Shown: positions 38,252 to 46,758, counted from the first letter of the stretch. The stretch is DNA of 64,000 nucleotides from Mycobacterium sp. BK086 (GCA_004362315.1 SNWL01000004.1:1112808-1176807), one strand, 5' to 3'. The notes: generated by a model from the sequence alone, not told the origin. A program made the numbers and translations.

Positions 38252-39103
38252 TCAGCGCGCGGACGGGTCGGCCGTCGCCTCGATCTTGGCGACCAGACCG
38301 TCGTGGATGGTCAGCACGACGACGGCGAACAGCCGCCGCTCGCTGAACGCCAGCGCGACCGGCCGCCCGACCGGACCGCTGACGAGCGTGGCTCCCGTGA
38401 GATAGCGCAGCAGGTTGGCGCCCACCGCGGCCTGCCCGTGATTGATCTGCGGTGGCGGCGGGGGATCGGCCAGGACGGTGCCCACACCCCACACGTCGGG
38501 GGCCAGTACCTCGGTCAGCGCGTCGAGATCGCCATTGCTGCAGGCTGCGATGAATCGTTCGGTGACCAGGTGATGCTCGGTGTCGTCGACGTCGGCGGTT
38601 ATCGGTGCGGCGGTATGGATCTTCATCCGGGCCCGCCGGGCGAGTTGACGGCAGGTGGCGGTCGGCCGGCCGACGGTTTCGGCGATCTCGTCGAACGGCA
38701 CCGCGAAGACGTCGTGCAGCACGAACGCCACCCGTTCGGGCGCGCTGAGCCTGCCCAGAACTTCGAACAACGCGGCGTGCACCTCGTCATCGAGTGTGAC
38801 CCGGTCCCCCGGGTCGGGCATCGCGCTGTGATTGACCGGCGGCTGACGTTCCAGCAGTTCGGCTTCGGTGGTGATCACCCGCCGATGGCGGGCCGACCGG
38901 ACCTGGTCGAGGCACAGCCGGCTGCAGACCACCGTCAGCCAGCCCCGTGGGTCCTCGATCTCGCCGGAATCGGCCATGGACAGCCGCAGAAAAGCCTCCT
39001 GCACAACATCTTCCGCGTCACCGATATCGCCGACCATCTGGTAGGCGAGGTTGATCAGATACGGGCGGTGGGCCCGCAGCAATCCATCGATCGAATCGTT
39101 CAT
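38252..39103 (-). CDS. ECF sigma factor with SnoaL-like C-terminal domain (SigI/SigJ, ECF41 type)
   Basis: The product has 283 residues. Sigma region 2 (RPYLINLAYQMVGDIGDAEDVVQEAFLRL, split here as a description of residues 12-40) and region 4 (LSAPERVAFVLHDVFAVPFDEIA) are followed by a SnoaL/NTF2-like domain (RFIAACSNGDLDALTEVLAPDV). This is the ECF41 architecture, in which the C-terminal domain takes the place of a separate anti-sigma factor. The sequence resembles M. tuberculosis SigI from memory. The start is the ATG at 39103. The divergent NmrA-like gene is the expected partner: ECF41 genes usually lie beside an oxidoreductase, epimerase or CMD gene that they control. Confidence 0.88.
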   Translation of the reverse strand: MNDSIDGLLRAHRPYLINLAYQMVGDIGDAEDVVQEAFLRLSMADSGEIEDPRGWLTVVCSRLCLDQVRSARHRRVITTEAELLERQPPVNHSAMPDPGDRVTLDDEVHAALFEVLGRLSAPERVAFVLHDVFAVPFDEIAETVGRPTATCRQLARRARMKIHTAAPITADVDDTEHHLVTERFIAACSNGDLDALTEVLAPDVWGVGTVLADPPPPPQINHGQAAVGANLLRYLTGATLVSGPVGRPVALAFSERRLFAVVVLTIHDGLVAKIEATADPSAR

Positions 39104-39148
39104 GTCATAGACGACGAATCGGCATACAGAAAAGTTACCGCCGTGCCC

Positions 39149-39175
39149 CGTCACTTTCCACGAAGTTCCCCCGTC
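39149..39175 (+). promoter_or_regulatory. ECF41-type promoter for the NmrA-like gene
   Basis: CGTCACT (39149-39155), 16 bases, then CGTC (39172-39175) matches the ECF41 promoter signature TGTCACA-n16-CGTC at five of seven -35 bases and all four -10 bases, with exact spacing. It lies 31 bases before the ATG of the divergent oxidoreductase gene, exactly where the sigma factor should act. Confidence 0.7.
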
Positions 39176-39206
39176 CTTACTTGGTAACCGACCGAAAGGA
39201 TGCGAG

Positions 39207-40055
39207 ATGACCATCGTGGTAACCGGTGCCACCGGCAATGTCGGCAGGCCGCTCGTCGAGCGGCTGGTGCAGGCGGGCGTCCGCGTCAGGGCAGTGACCC
39301 GGCGCCCGGGCGAGTCTGGACTGCCGCCCGGTGTGGAGGAAGTGACCGACGCCGCCGAGGCGCTGGGGGGTGCCTCGGCGGCGTTCCTCAACTCGCGGGC
39401 GCTAGGTGACGCACTTGCCGATGTGGTGTCGGCGGCGGCGCGTCACGGTGTCGGCAAGCTGGTGGCGTTGTCGGCGATCAACGCCGACGATGACGACGGT
39501 CGCCAGCCGTCCCGGTATCGCGGCGACCGCAACCGGGAGTGCGAACAACTCACTGCGGCCTCGGGCCTGCCGTGGGTGAGCCTGCGCCCGTCGGTGTTCG
39601 CGACGAACTTCGCCGGGATGTGGGGCGGCCAGATCGGTGCCGGTGACGTGGTGGCCGGGCCGTACGCTCAGGCGTCGAGCGCGCCGATCGTGGAAGCGGA
39701 CATCGCGGCCGTCGCGGCGCACGCCTTGCTGACCGACGACCTTATCGGGCAGCGAGTTCCGTTGACCGGACCGCAATCGCTCACCAACGCCGAGATGGTC
39801 GCCATCCTCGGGGAGGCGCTCGGTCGTCCGCTGCGCTACCAGCAGGTGCCTGCCGAACTGGTGCGGGAACGGTTCATCGGCAACGTTTTTCCGGCGGAGT
39901 TCGCCGACGCCTATATCGCCATGCAGGCCGCGACCTTGATCTCGCCCGTGCTGGTCACCCATGAGGTCGACAAGATCCTCGACCGTCCCGCCACGTCGTT
40001 CGCCCAGTGGGCCAACGACAACGCTCACCTGTTCACAACCGGAGGTGCACGATGA
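39207..40055 (+). CDS. NmrA-like NAD(P)-binding oxidoreductase (sigma-factor partner)
   Basis: The product is a 282-residue atypical SDR. The Rossmann motif VVTGATGNVGRPLVERL is at the very N terminus, and the usual active-site tyrosine motif is not evident, as in NmrA/YtfG-type redox sensors and quinone reductases. The ATG has a GAAAGGATGCG leader. It is driven by an ECF41-like promoter and overlaps the next gene as ATGA, so it forms a two-gene operon with a deazaflavin-dependent nitroreductase. Confidence 0.85.
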   Translation: MTIVVTGATGNVGRPLVERLVQAGVRVRAVTRRPGESGLPPGVEEVTDAAEALGGASAAFLNSRALGDALADVVSAAARHGVGKLVALSAINADDDDGRQPSRYRGDRNRECEQLTAASGLPWVSLRPSVFATNFAGMWGGQIGAGDVVAGPYAQASSAPIVEADIAAVAAHALLTDDLIGQRVPLTGPQSLTNAEMVAILGEALGRPLRYQQVPAELVRERFIGNVFPAEFADAYIAMQAATLISPVLVTHEVDKILDRPATSFAQWANDNAHLFTTGGAR

Positions 40056-40492
40056 CCGATCCCCGCCCGCCCCGCTGGCTCAAGCCGATGAACCGATTCA
40101 TGATGGCCGTGCAGAAGCTGGGCCTGCACACCGGACCCGCCTATGTGCTGACGGTTCCCGGCCGCAAGTCGGGTAAGCCGCGGCACACGCCGATGACACC
40201 GTTCGAGTACGAGGGAGCGCTCTATACCGTGGCCGGCTATCCGGGCTCGGATTGGGCAAGCAATGCCCGGGCCGCCGGCGCCGGAACACTCAGCCGCGGC
40301 AGGCGTTCTCGGCCCGTCGCGATTGTGGAACTGACGGCCGAGCAAGCCAAGCCGGTGCTGCGCGCGTTCCCCGGCTCGGTGCCCGTCGGCGTGGCGTTCG
40401 CCAAGCGCTCCGGTTTGGTGCAGCGGGGCACTCCCGACGAATTCGAAGCGCTGGCAGGCAGACTCGCCGTGTTCCGCTTCGACGCAGGCTAG
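40052..40492 (+). CDS. Deazaflavin (F420)-dependent nitroreductase family protein
   Basis: The product is a 146-residue split-barrel protein of the Ddn/DUF385 family: PAYVLTVPGRKSGKPRHTPM and YTVAGYPGSDWASNARAAG are the F420-binding signatures. Members reduce quinones or nitroimidazoles with F420H2. The start overlaps the preceding gene (ATGA) and the upstream site reads GGAGGTGCACG. The pairing with an NmrA-like protein under an ECF41-type sigma factor suggests a redox or electrophile response; that is inference. The 3' end overlaps the convergent permease gene by four bases. Confidence 0.85.
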   Translation: MTDPRPPRWLKPMNRFMMAVQKLGLHTGPAYVLTVPGRKSGKPRHTPMTPFEYEGALYTVAGYPGSDWASNARAAGAGTLSRGRRSRPVAIVELTAEQAKPVLRAFPGSVPVGVAFAKRSGLVQRGTPDEFEALAGRLAVFRFDAG

Positions 40493-41313
40493 CGCACCAG
40501 CCGGCGCAGCAGTGCCGATGCGGCGGCGATGCCGAGCACCGCAGACAGCACCAACACGCCCAGGTCCAGCCAGGGATGCGCCGACGGAATGCCGACGAGC
40601 AGCAGCCGCAGTGAATCCACCTCGTAGCTCAGTGGATTCACCCGGGACAGCCAGCGCAGCCACTCCGGCATGACCGACACCGGATACAGCGCGTTCGAGG
40701 CGAAGAACAACGGCATGGTGATCGCCTGCCCGATACCCATCAGTCGGTCCCGGTTGCGCACCATCCCGGCCAGTGCCATCGACAGGCACGCGAAGAACGC
40801 CGATCCGAGCATCACCACGCCCATCGCGGCCAGGATGCGTAATGGGTTGTGGGTCATGGCGATACCCATGATGTAGGCCAGCACCAGCACACCGATGACC
40901 TGAGCCACCGACCGCACCCCGGCGGCGAACGACTTGCCCGTTACCAGTGCCGGAGCCGGGGCGGGCGTTACCATGAGCTTGGCCAGGATGCCGGCGTCGC
41001 GATCCCACACGATCTGGATGCCGTAGAAGATCGAGATGAACAGCGCCGACTGGGCAATGATGCCGGGCGCCAGGAACGCCAGATAGGGCACCGATCCGGT
41101 GTCGATGACGTGCAACCTGTTGAACGTCGTGCCAAAGATCAACAGCCACAAGGCCGGCTGCACCATGCGGGTGAACAGCTCGGTGCGGTCGTGGCGCAGC
41201 TTCTGCAACTCGACCCACGCGAACGTCTCCATCCGGCTGGCCAGGCTGGGCACCCGTCGCCAGCCGCGGGGCGCCCGCACCAGCCGGGGTGCGGCGGTGG
41301 ACTCAACCGGCAT
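40489..41313 (-). CDS. ABC-2 type exporter permease (DrrB-like)
   Basis: The product is a 274-residue membrane protein with six helices. The ABC-2 signature region NPLSYEVDSLRLLLVG is near the C terminus, as in DrrB/NodJ exporters. It overlaps the ATPase gene by 11 bases and is the last gene of the marR-ATPase-permease operon. The likely role is efflux of drugs or lipids. Confidence 0.88.
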   Translation of the reverse strand: MPVESTAAPRLVRAPRGWRRVPSLASRMETFAWVELQKLRHDRTELFTRMVQPALWLLIFGTTFNRLHVIDTGSVPYLAFLAPGIIAQSALFISIFYGIQIVWDRDAGILAKLMVTPAPAPALVTGKSFAAGVRSVAQVIGVLVLAYIMGIAMTHNPLRILAAMGVVMLGSAFFACLSMALAGMVRNRDRLMGIGQAITMPLFFASNALYPVSVMPEWLRWLSRVNPLSYEVDSLRLLLVGIPSAHPWLDLGVLVLSAVLGIAAASALLRRLVR

Positions 41314-42112
41314 TGCGCGCCGCCTTCCGGCCCGCCCGGACGGTGCCGAGCCCGTTGTGATCGGCGGCCTCCTCGAGCCCGGAACCGGCGTAGTGACGGA
41401 AGACGTCTTCCAGGCTCGCTTCGGGACCGACCTTGGTCTTGAGCTCGGCCGGGGTGCCGACCGCGCGTAACCGGCCGTGGTGCATCAGCGCGACCCGGTC
41501 GCACAGCACGTCGGCCTCTTCCATGTAGTGGGTGGTGAGCAGAACCGTCATCCCGAATTCGTGCTGCATGCTGGCCACCTGCGACCAAACACTGTCGCGG
41601 GCAATAGGATCCAGGCCCACCGTCGGCTCATCGAGGATCAGCAGTGACGGTTGGTTGACCAGTGCCTGGGCCAACTCCAGGCGGCGCACCATGCCGCCGG
41701 AATAGGTGTTGGCCAGCCGGTCGGCGACGTCGAGCAGCTGCATCGCCTCCAGGGCCTCGTTGACCCGCTGCTTACGTACCGAGCGCGGGACATCGTAGAG
41801 CCGGGCGAACCATTCCACATTCTGGCGTCCTGTCAGGGCTGGTTCGATCGAAAGCTGTTGGGGCACATAGCCGAGGTTGTATCTGATGTCCATGGTGTCG
41901 CGCCGGGCGTCGAGACCGAAGATGCGAACCTGACCGTGCTGGATCGGCGCGAGGGTGGTCAGCAGCCGCACCACCGTGGTCTTGCCTGCACCGTTGGGCC
42001 CAAGCAGGCCAAGCGTTTCGCCGGTGTGCACCTGCAGCGTCAGGTCGTCGACTGCGGTGAAATCGCCGTACCGGTGGGTCAGGTTCTGGCAGTCGATCGC
42101 GGGTGTGGTCAC
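41303..42112 (-). CDS. ABC exporter ATPase (DrrA-like)
   Basis: The product has 269 residues. Walker A is LGPNGAGKTTVVRLL, the signature is YSGGMVRRLELAQAL, Walker B is LLILDEPTVGLDP, and the switch His is in LLTTHYMEEAD. This is the daunorubicin-resistance DrrA subgroup. The GTG start overlaps the marR stop by four bases. It pairs with the ABC-2 permease encoded next. Confidence 0.92.
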   Translation of the reverse strand: MTTPAIDCQNLTHRYGDFTAVDDLTLQVHTGETLGLLGPNGAGKTTVVRLLTTLAPIQHGQVRIFGLDARRDTMDIRYNLGYVPQQLSIEPALTGRQNVEWFARLYDVPRSVRKQRVNEALEAMQLLDVADRLANTYSGGMVRRLELAQALVNQPSLLILDEPTVGLDPIARDSVWSQVASMQHEFGMTVLLTTHYMEEADVLCDRVALMHHGRLRAVGTPAELKTKVGPEASLEDVFRHYAGSGLEEAADHNGLGTVRAGRKAARNAG

Positions 42113-42561
42113 GGCTTGTCCTCCCGCAGCTTGGTGGTGATGTCGCGTAGCACTCGCATCCCCGCGGCCAGCGCCTCGGCGTCATCGTCGTCGAGCTGGT
42201 CGAGCGCCTCGGCCAAGGCGGCGCGGCGCGCGGCGCGGGATTCGTCGGCGATCTTCTGGGCGGGTGCGGTGAGTTCGAGGCGGCCCACCCGGCGATCGGC
42301 GGGGTCCGGCGTGCGCACCAGCAGTCCGTCGCCCGACAGCTTGGAGACGAGCGTCGAGGCGGTGTTGGCGACCAGTCCGAGTTCGGCGGCGGCTGCACTG
42401 ACCGAGATACCCGGCTGCCGCCCGACCAGTCGCAACAGCTCGGCCTGCGACTCGGTCAACCCGGCAGTCACGAACGAGATGCCTGCGACTCTGCGGACCG
42501 TGCGACGGAATCGGCCGACGGTGCCGAACAGCTCGGCGACGAGATCGGTGCGAATGTCCAC
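42109..42561 (-). CDS. MarR-family repressor
   Basis: The product has 150 residues. A winged helix is visible: TESQAELLRLVGRQPGIS, AAAELGLVANTASTLVSKLSG, and the wing DPADRRVGRLELT with the conserved DxRxxR. It is first in an operon with a DrrAB-type exporter. A perfect palindrome lies 10 bases upstream of its ATG, so autoregulation and control of the exporter are expected, with release by the exported compound. Confidence 0.9.
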   Translation of the reverse strand: MDIRTDLVAELFGTVGRFRRTVRRVAGISFVTAGLTESQAELLRLVGRQPGISVSAAAAELGLVANTASTLVSKLSGDGLLVRTPDPADRRVGRLELTAPAQKIADESRAARRAALAEALDQLDDDDAEALAAGMRVLRDITTKLREDKP

Positions 42562-42570
42562 CGAGCCAGA

Positions 42571-42591
42571 TTAGCTCTGTTTCAGAGCTAA
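42571..42591. promoter_or_regulatory. MarR operator
   Basis: TTAGCTCTG-TTT-CAGAGCTAA has perfect 9-bp arms with a 3-base spacer, 10 bases before the marR ATG. Size and position are typical of MarR autoregulatory sites. It overlaps the last bases of the upstream phosphodiesterase gene. Confidence 0.8.
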
Positions 42592-43088
42592 GTCTTCTCG
42601 ATTTGGTGTTGTCGCACGTCAGCCAGCACACCGGGCCGGGTCACCGCGGTCATGTAGGTGCAGAACGGCTGGCGGCGCCGGTCTGTCGGCGAACCGGGGT
42701 TCAGCAGCCGGAGTCCGGTGCGCGCGGTGGTGTCCCACGGGATGTGGCTGTGACCGAACACCAGCACGTCGGTACCCGGGTACTGCTGCGCCATCCGCGC
42801 CTCCCGGCCCGAGGCGGCGCCGGTCTCGTGGACGACGGTGAAGAGCAGGCCGTCCAGGGTCACGTCGGCGCGCTCGGGTAACCGGGCCCGAAGTTCGGGC
42901 CCGTCGTTGTTGCCCCAGCACGCGACCAGGCGGTTGGCCCGTGCCGAGAGTGTGTCGAGCAGGCCCTCGTCCACCCAGTCGCCGGCATGGATGACGACAT
43001 CGGAACGCTCGACTTCCCGCCATACCGGTTCGGGCAGGTCGCGAGCACGCTTCGGGACGTGAGTGTCAGCTATCAGCAGCAGACGCAT
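42588..43088 (-). CDS. YfcE/MJ0936-type metallophosphoesterase
   Basis: The product has 166 residues. Metal-binding motifs are in order: LLIADTHVPKR, HAGDWVDE, GNNDGPELR, VVHETG and FGHSHIPWD. This is the small phosphodiesterase fold (YfcE, Vps29-like), usually Mn-dependent. The ATG at 43088 places the first metal motif at residues 6-9; the longer open frame would add a disordered tail that overlaps another gene. The natural substrate is not known. Confidence 0.88.
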   Translation of the reverse strand: MRLLLIADTHVPKRARDLPEPVWREVERSDVVIHAGDWVDEGLLDTLSARANRLVACWGNNDGPELRARLPERADVTLDGLLFTVVHETGAASGREARMAQQYPGTDVLVFGHSHIPWDTTARTGLRLLNPGSPTDRRRQPFCTYMTAVTRPGVLADVRQHQIEKT

Positions 43089-43098
43089 CAACCGATTC

Positions 43099-43275
43099 TC
43101 ACTGACCTCCGCGCTCGCTGCGCGCCTCGGCGCCGGTTTCTCCGGTGTCGATCGCGTCGTCGGGTCCGGTCTCGCCGACGTAGGAGCCGTCGTCGCCGTC
43201 CTTACCGGCACGTGACGAGGCGACCTTCGGGTCGTCCTGCACGTCCTCTTCGCTCTTGTCATCAGGGTTCGTCAT
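43099..43275 (-). CDS. Small acidic protein (58 aa)
   Basis: Reading the minus strand from the ATG at 43275 gives 58 residues beginning MTNPDDKSEEDVQDDPKV and ending AEARSERGGQ. It has no hydrophobic core and more than a quarter of its residues are Asp or Glu, so it should be disordered. It ends 10 bases before the phosphodiesterase ATG, so the two are probably co-transcribed. The composition (DDKSEEDVQDD, then ETGPDDAIDTGETG) looks selected rather than random. I know no function. Confidence 0.55.
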   Translation of the reverse strand: MTNPDDKSEEDVQDDPKVASSRAGKDGDDGSYVGETGPDDAIDTGETGAEARSERGGQ

Positions 43276-43332
43276 CAGGCCCGACTACCCCGTTCGTTGG
43301 GTGCTCACGCGATCCGTAGGCTGGGACGTGGC

Positions 43333-43638
43333 ATGAGCATGAACACCAACGACGTCGAGAAGCGCTGGCACGATCCGGCGGCCTTCCGCGCGGCGGTGAT
43401 CTACGTGGTCTCCTTCGTCGTGGTAGCCGCGGTGGCCTTCGCCGTGACCGTGATCTGGCACTCGCTGGTCGCGGGCATTCTCGTGCCGGGGACGCTGTTC
43501 GTCGGCGGGGTCGGCGCGTTCATCCAGACCTACCGGGTGTGGCGTGTCGGGGGCGTCTGGCCCATCTGGCAGGCGGCCGGCTGGGTGCTGCTGGGGCTGT
43601 TCCTGTTCTGCCTGGGCGTGCCCGTCGGGGTGTGGTGA
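43333..43638 (+). CDS. Small membrane protein (101 aa)
   Basis: The product has 101 residues. A hydrophilic N terminus (NTNDVEKRWHDPAAFR) is followed by three hydrophobic helices. Motifs such as FIQTYRVWRVGGVWPIWQ between helices two and three are characteristic, but I do not recognise a named family. The ATG at 43333 is chosen; a second ATG is two codons downstream. It precedes the CoA-transferase gene by 25 bases. Confidence 0.75.
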   Translation: MSMNTNDVEKRWHDPAAFRAAVIYVVSFVVVAAVAFAVTVIWHSLVAGILVPGTLFVGGVGAFIQTYRVWRVGGVWPIWQAAGWVLLGLFLFCLGVPVGVW

Positions 43639-43663
43639 TCAGGGCACCCGCCATACTCGTCGG

Positions 43664-44872
43664 GTGACCGCTTCAGATGAACTCTCGTTAACGGGTGTCC
43701 GCATCGTCGAGATCTCCAGCTTTGTGGCCGTGCCGCTGGCCGGGATGACGCTGGCGCAGCTGGGCGCCGAGGTCATCCGGGTGGACCCGGTCGGCGGGGC
43801 TGCCGACTACAAGCGCTGGCCGCTGACCGAGGCCGGTGACAGCATCTACTGGGCCGGCCTCAACAAGAGCAAGCGGTCGGTGGCCGCGGATATGCGCTCC
43901 GAGGAGGGGCAGCAGCTGGTGGCCCGGCTGATCGCCGACAGCGGGATTCTGATCACGAATGTCGCCGGGCGCCAATGGCATTCCTACGACGAGCTGACCG
44001 CGCAGCGCCCAGACCTGATCCACCTGGAGGTCGTCGGCCGCGGCGACGGTTCCACCGGTGTCGACTACACGGTCAACGCGGCCACCGGTTTTCCGTTGGT
44101 CACCGGATCACCCGCGCAGGGCGGCCCCGTGAATCATGTGCTGCCGGCCTGGGATGTCACCTGTGGTCTGTACGCGGCGCTGGCGATCCTGGTCGCGCTG
44201 CGCCGCCGCGATGCCACCGGAGAGGGCAGCCGAATCCGGCTGCCGCTGGACGATGTTGCACTGGCCACCGCCGCCAACCTCGGCTTCATCACCGAGCCGA
44301 TGGTCAACGGGACCCAGCGCCCGCGCCTGGGCAACGCCATTTACGGCCAGTACGGCCAGGACTACACCAGCAGCGACGGTGCCACCTTCATGCTCGTTGC
44401 GCTGACCAACCGGCACTTCCGCGATCTCGCCGAACTCACTGGGACCACGAAAGCCGTTGCCGCCGTTGCCGAAGCGCTCGGTGCCGACTTCAACAACGAA
44501 GGCCAGCGCTACGAACATCGTGCCGTGTTGAGTGGCTTGTTCGCTCCGTGGTTCGCCAGGCACACCGCCGACGAGGTGACCGCCGCGCTGTCGGCCAGTT
44601 CCGTGCTGTGGGACCGCTACCTGGACTTCGCCCAAGTGGCGCAGGATCCGCGGGTGACGGCCAACCCGTTGTTCACGATGCTGACCCAACCCAGGATCGG
44701 TAGCTATCTGGCACCGGGACTGCCCATGTCAGTCGACGGCGCGCACGTCGCGGCCCAGCCCGCACCCGCGCTCGGTGACGACACCAGCGCTGTGTTGGCC
44801 GAGCTCGGGCTGAGTGCCGACGAGATCGCCGCATTGGTCGAATCGGGCACTGTCGCAACGGGAACCGCATGA
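43664..44872 (+). CDS. CaiB/BaiF family (type III) CoA-transferase
   Basis: The product has 402 residues. The N-terminal Rossmann-like part (RIVEISSFVAVPLAGMTLAQLGAEVIRVD) and the active-site aspartate region (GVDYTVNAATGFP, about residue 125) match type III CoA-transferases, which move CoA between carboxylates or isomerise acyl-CoAs. Mycobacterial members of this size are often annotated 2-methylfumaryl-CoA isomerase; I cannot confirm that. The GTG start at 43664 follows from the family N terminus. The thioesterase gene begins as ATGA over its stop. Confidence 0.87.
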   Translation: MTASDELSLTGVRIVEISSFVAVPLAGMTLAQLGAEVIRVDPVGGAADYKRWPLTEAGDSIYWAGLNKSKRSVAADMRSEEGQQLVARLIADSGILITNVAGRQWHSYDELTAQRPDLIHLEVVGRGDGSTGVDYTVNAATGFPLVTGSPAQGGPVNHVLPAWDVTCGLYAALAILVALRRRDATGEGSRIRLPLDDVALATAANLGFITEPMVNGTQRPRLGNAIYGQYGQDYTSSDGATFMLVALTNRHFRDLAELTGTTKAVAAVAEALGADFNNEGQRYEHRAVLSGLFAPWFARHTADEVTAALSASSVLWDRYLDFAQVAQDPRVTANPLFTMLTQPRIGSYLAPGLPMSVDGAHVAAQPAPALGDDTSAVLAELGLSADEIAALVESGTVATGTA

Positions 44873-45669
44873 GCGTGCTGGCCCGGCTGCTGGACGTCAC
44901 CCGTGACCCCGCAGGCGTCTTCGTCGGCGCCGAGAGCGGACCGGCCGAGAAGCGGGCCTACGGCGGCCATCTCGCCGCGCAGGCGATGGCCGCGGCCTGC
45001 CACACCGTCGACAACGGCGCCACACCGACCAGTCTGCACGTGCAGTTCCTTCGCGGTGGCGACGCGGGCGCACCGGTGCACTACGACGTCGAACGGGTCT
45101 ACGACGGCCGCACCGCGGCATCGCGGCGGGTGCAGGCCCACCAGGAGGGCCGGCTGCTGACCGTCGCGACCGTCTCGTTCTCGGTGGCGGCCGACGGGCC
45201 CGAACACGCTGTAGAGGCAACGGCCCCAACCGATCCCGAGCAGATGCCGGCCACCGGTCCGATCGGTCCGGCGCCGTCGCTGCCCCTCGACGAGATCGAC
45301 ATCCGCTACGAGGACGACCGCAGCACAGGGGAATTCGTTCGCCGGCTGTGGTGGCGGGTGAGGGTGCCACTGGAAGGGCCAGCGTGGCTGCAGCAGTGCG
45401 CGGCGGTCTACGTCACCGACATCTACGGCATCGATCCGGTGCTCCAGGTGCACGGTCACACGATGACCGACCGCAGCCACCGCACCGCCACCACCGACTC
45501 GTCGATCTGGTTCCATCGGCCGATCAACGCAGGCGAGTGGAACCTGCTGGAATCCCGCTCCCCGGCCGCCGCATGTGGCCGCGGGCTGGTCACCTTGAAC
45601 CTTTACGACGCGCAGAAGGTGCTCACAGCGACGTTGGTTCAGGAAGGCTTGGCGGTCTTCCGAGCGTGA
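44869..45669 (+). CDS. Acyl-CoA thioesterase II (TesB-like, double hotdog)
   Basis: The product has 266 residues. Two hotdog halves are visible: N-terminal KRAYGGHLAAQAMAAACHTV and LHVQFLRGGDAGAPV, and C-terminal HTMTDRSHRTATTDSSIWFHR followed by LNLYDAQKVLTATLVQEGL. The Asp/Thr/Gln catalytic set of TesB appears present. It is translationally coupled to the CoA-transferase gene, so both probably act in one acyl-CoA pathway. The 3' end overlaps the convergent exported-protein gene by 31 bases. Confidence 0.87.
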   Translation: MSVLARLLDVTRDPAGVFVGAESGPAEKRAYGGHLAAQAMAAACHTVDNGATPTSLHVQFLRGGDAGAPVHYDVERVYDGRTAASRRVQAHQEGRLLTVATVSFSVAADGPEHAVEATAPTDPEQMPATGPIGPAPSLPLDEIDIRYEDDRSTGEFVRRLWWRVRVPLEGPAWLQQCAAVYVTDIYGIDPVLQVHGHTMTDRSHRTATTDSSIWFHRPINAGEWNLLESRSPAAACGRGLVTLNLYDAQKVLTATLVQEGLAVFRA

Positions 45670-46553
45670 TGGCCTGTGCCTGCCGACTTCTGCGCTCCTG
45701 TGGAGGTTGAGCCGGTGGACGATGCGGCACTGCGGCCGTTACCTTTTGTCGAGGGAATTTGGGCGCTGACAGTGCTTTTCACCAGTGTCGGGCTGCCAGC
45801 CTGTGGCGTGCTGTCCGTCGGAGCCTCGGCGCCGGCGGCCGTAGCCGATTCTGTGGGGTTCTTGGTGGCTCCGATCGGCGCCACCGTGCGTCCCGACTTA
45901 CCCACACCCGTGCCCGCTGCCCTGGGCTGGTCCGAGTCAGAGGCCTTTCCGGCATCCCCCGTTCCATCGTGCGCAGCGGCTTTCGCCTTCGCTGCGGTTG
46001 CCGCGACGGCCAGTGGGTTCCACCCGCCGTAAAGGAAGAAATTGGCCTCGGCCTGAACGAAGCCCGCGAAAAGGTCTACAGTCACCGCAACCAGGTGGTT
46101 CAAGTATCCGACGTCTAGAGTGCCGAGAAAGAGCGTGCCACAGGTCAGCGGCAGCCAGACCACGGGCCAGATCACATAGTTGTAGACGATGTACGCCTGG
46201 CGAGCGACCACATTGACGACCGGTATCGACATGCCGACAACGAGCGTGGAATTCACCACGCTGGTGACGAGTGGCTCGGCGTTGTAGGCGATCGTGTCAA
46301 TCGCAACCATGGCTTCGGTCCACCCCGGGATGTAGGCCATCAGTTCGACGTCCTGGGATACTCGCGCCGGCGCGGCGCTGCTCGCGATTGCCGGGAACTC
46401 CGAACGGGCCAGAGTCGCGCCGTCGGGAAGCGCACCGGCAATCCCGAGCGCTGCGACGCCGGCGATCAAGGCCGCGCGCATGGATACCCCGCGCCAGGGG
46501 CGTATGCCGCTGATCGCGGCGCTTGCGCGCACCGCACCGATTTCGATTGCCAT
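45639..46553 (-). CDS. Exported mycobacterial protein of unknown function (304 aa)
   Basis: The product has 304 residues. The N-terminal signal (MRAALIAGVAALGIAGALP) is followed by a hydrophobic, conserved-looking domain with YIPGWTEAMVAIDTIAYNAE and VARQAYIVYNYVIWPVVWLP. A long low-complexity tail rich in Ala, Thr, Ser and Gly (about residues 195-304) ends in basic residues. The ATG at 46553 has GGATGGGG upstream. I recall similar domains in exported mycobacterial proteins without function. A weak copy of the regulon palindrome (site J) lies 90 bases upstream. Confidence 0.7.
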   Translation of the reverse strand: MAIEIGAVRASAAISGIRPWRGVSMRAALIAGVAALGIAGALPDGATLARSEFPAIASSAAPARVSQDVELMAYIPGWTEAMVAIDTIAYNAEPLVTSVVNSTLVVGMSIPVVNVVARQAYIVYNYVIWPVVWLPLTCGTLFLGTLDVGYLNHLVAVTVDLFAGFVQAEANFFLYGGWNPLAVAATAAKAKAAAHDGTGDAGKASDSDQPRAAGTGVGKSGRTVAPIGATKNPTESATAAGAEAPTDSTPQAGSPTLVKSTVSAQIPSTKGNGRSAASSTGSTSTGAQKSAGTGHHARKTAKPS

Positions 46554-46642
46554 GTTCCCCATCCTTTGCCAAATTGTCTGATTGGTGAGCGCGAGAGAGG
46601 CGAGCGCTTCAGCTGACCGTAACGAATCAGCGGATGTGGCGG

Positions 46643-46662
46643 TGTCGCCCAATCGTATGAAA
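46643..46662. promoter_or_regulatory. Degenerate regulon palindrome, site J
   Basis: TGTCGCCCAATCGTATGAAA matches 14 of 20 positions of the perfect sites, and the flanking GGCGG resembles the CGG before sites A and B. It is 90 bases upstream of the exported-protein ATG at 46553, a distance shared by several other sites. It is the weakest member of the set. Confidence 0.4.
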
Positions 46663-46758
46663 GTTAACTGCGAGTGTGCGGTCGAGGCGACACCCGTCAC
46701 TGACATGGCAGGCACGGCGATCAAGACCTACCAATCACCGGGTCGGTGACGGCGAGCA

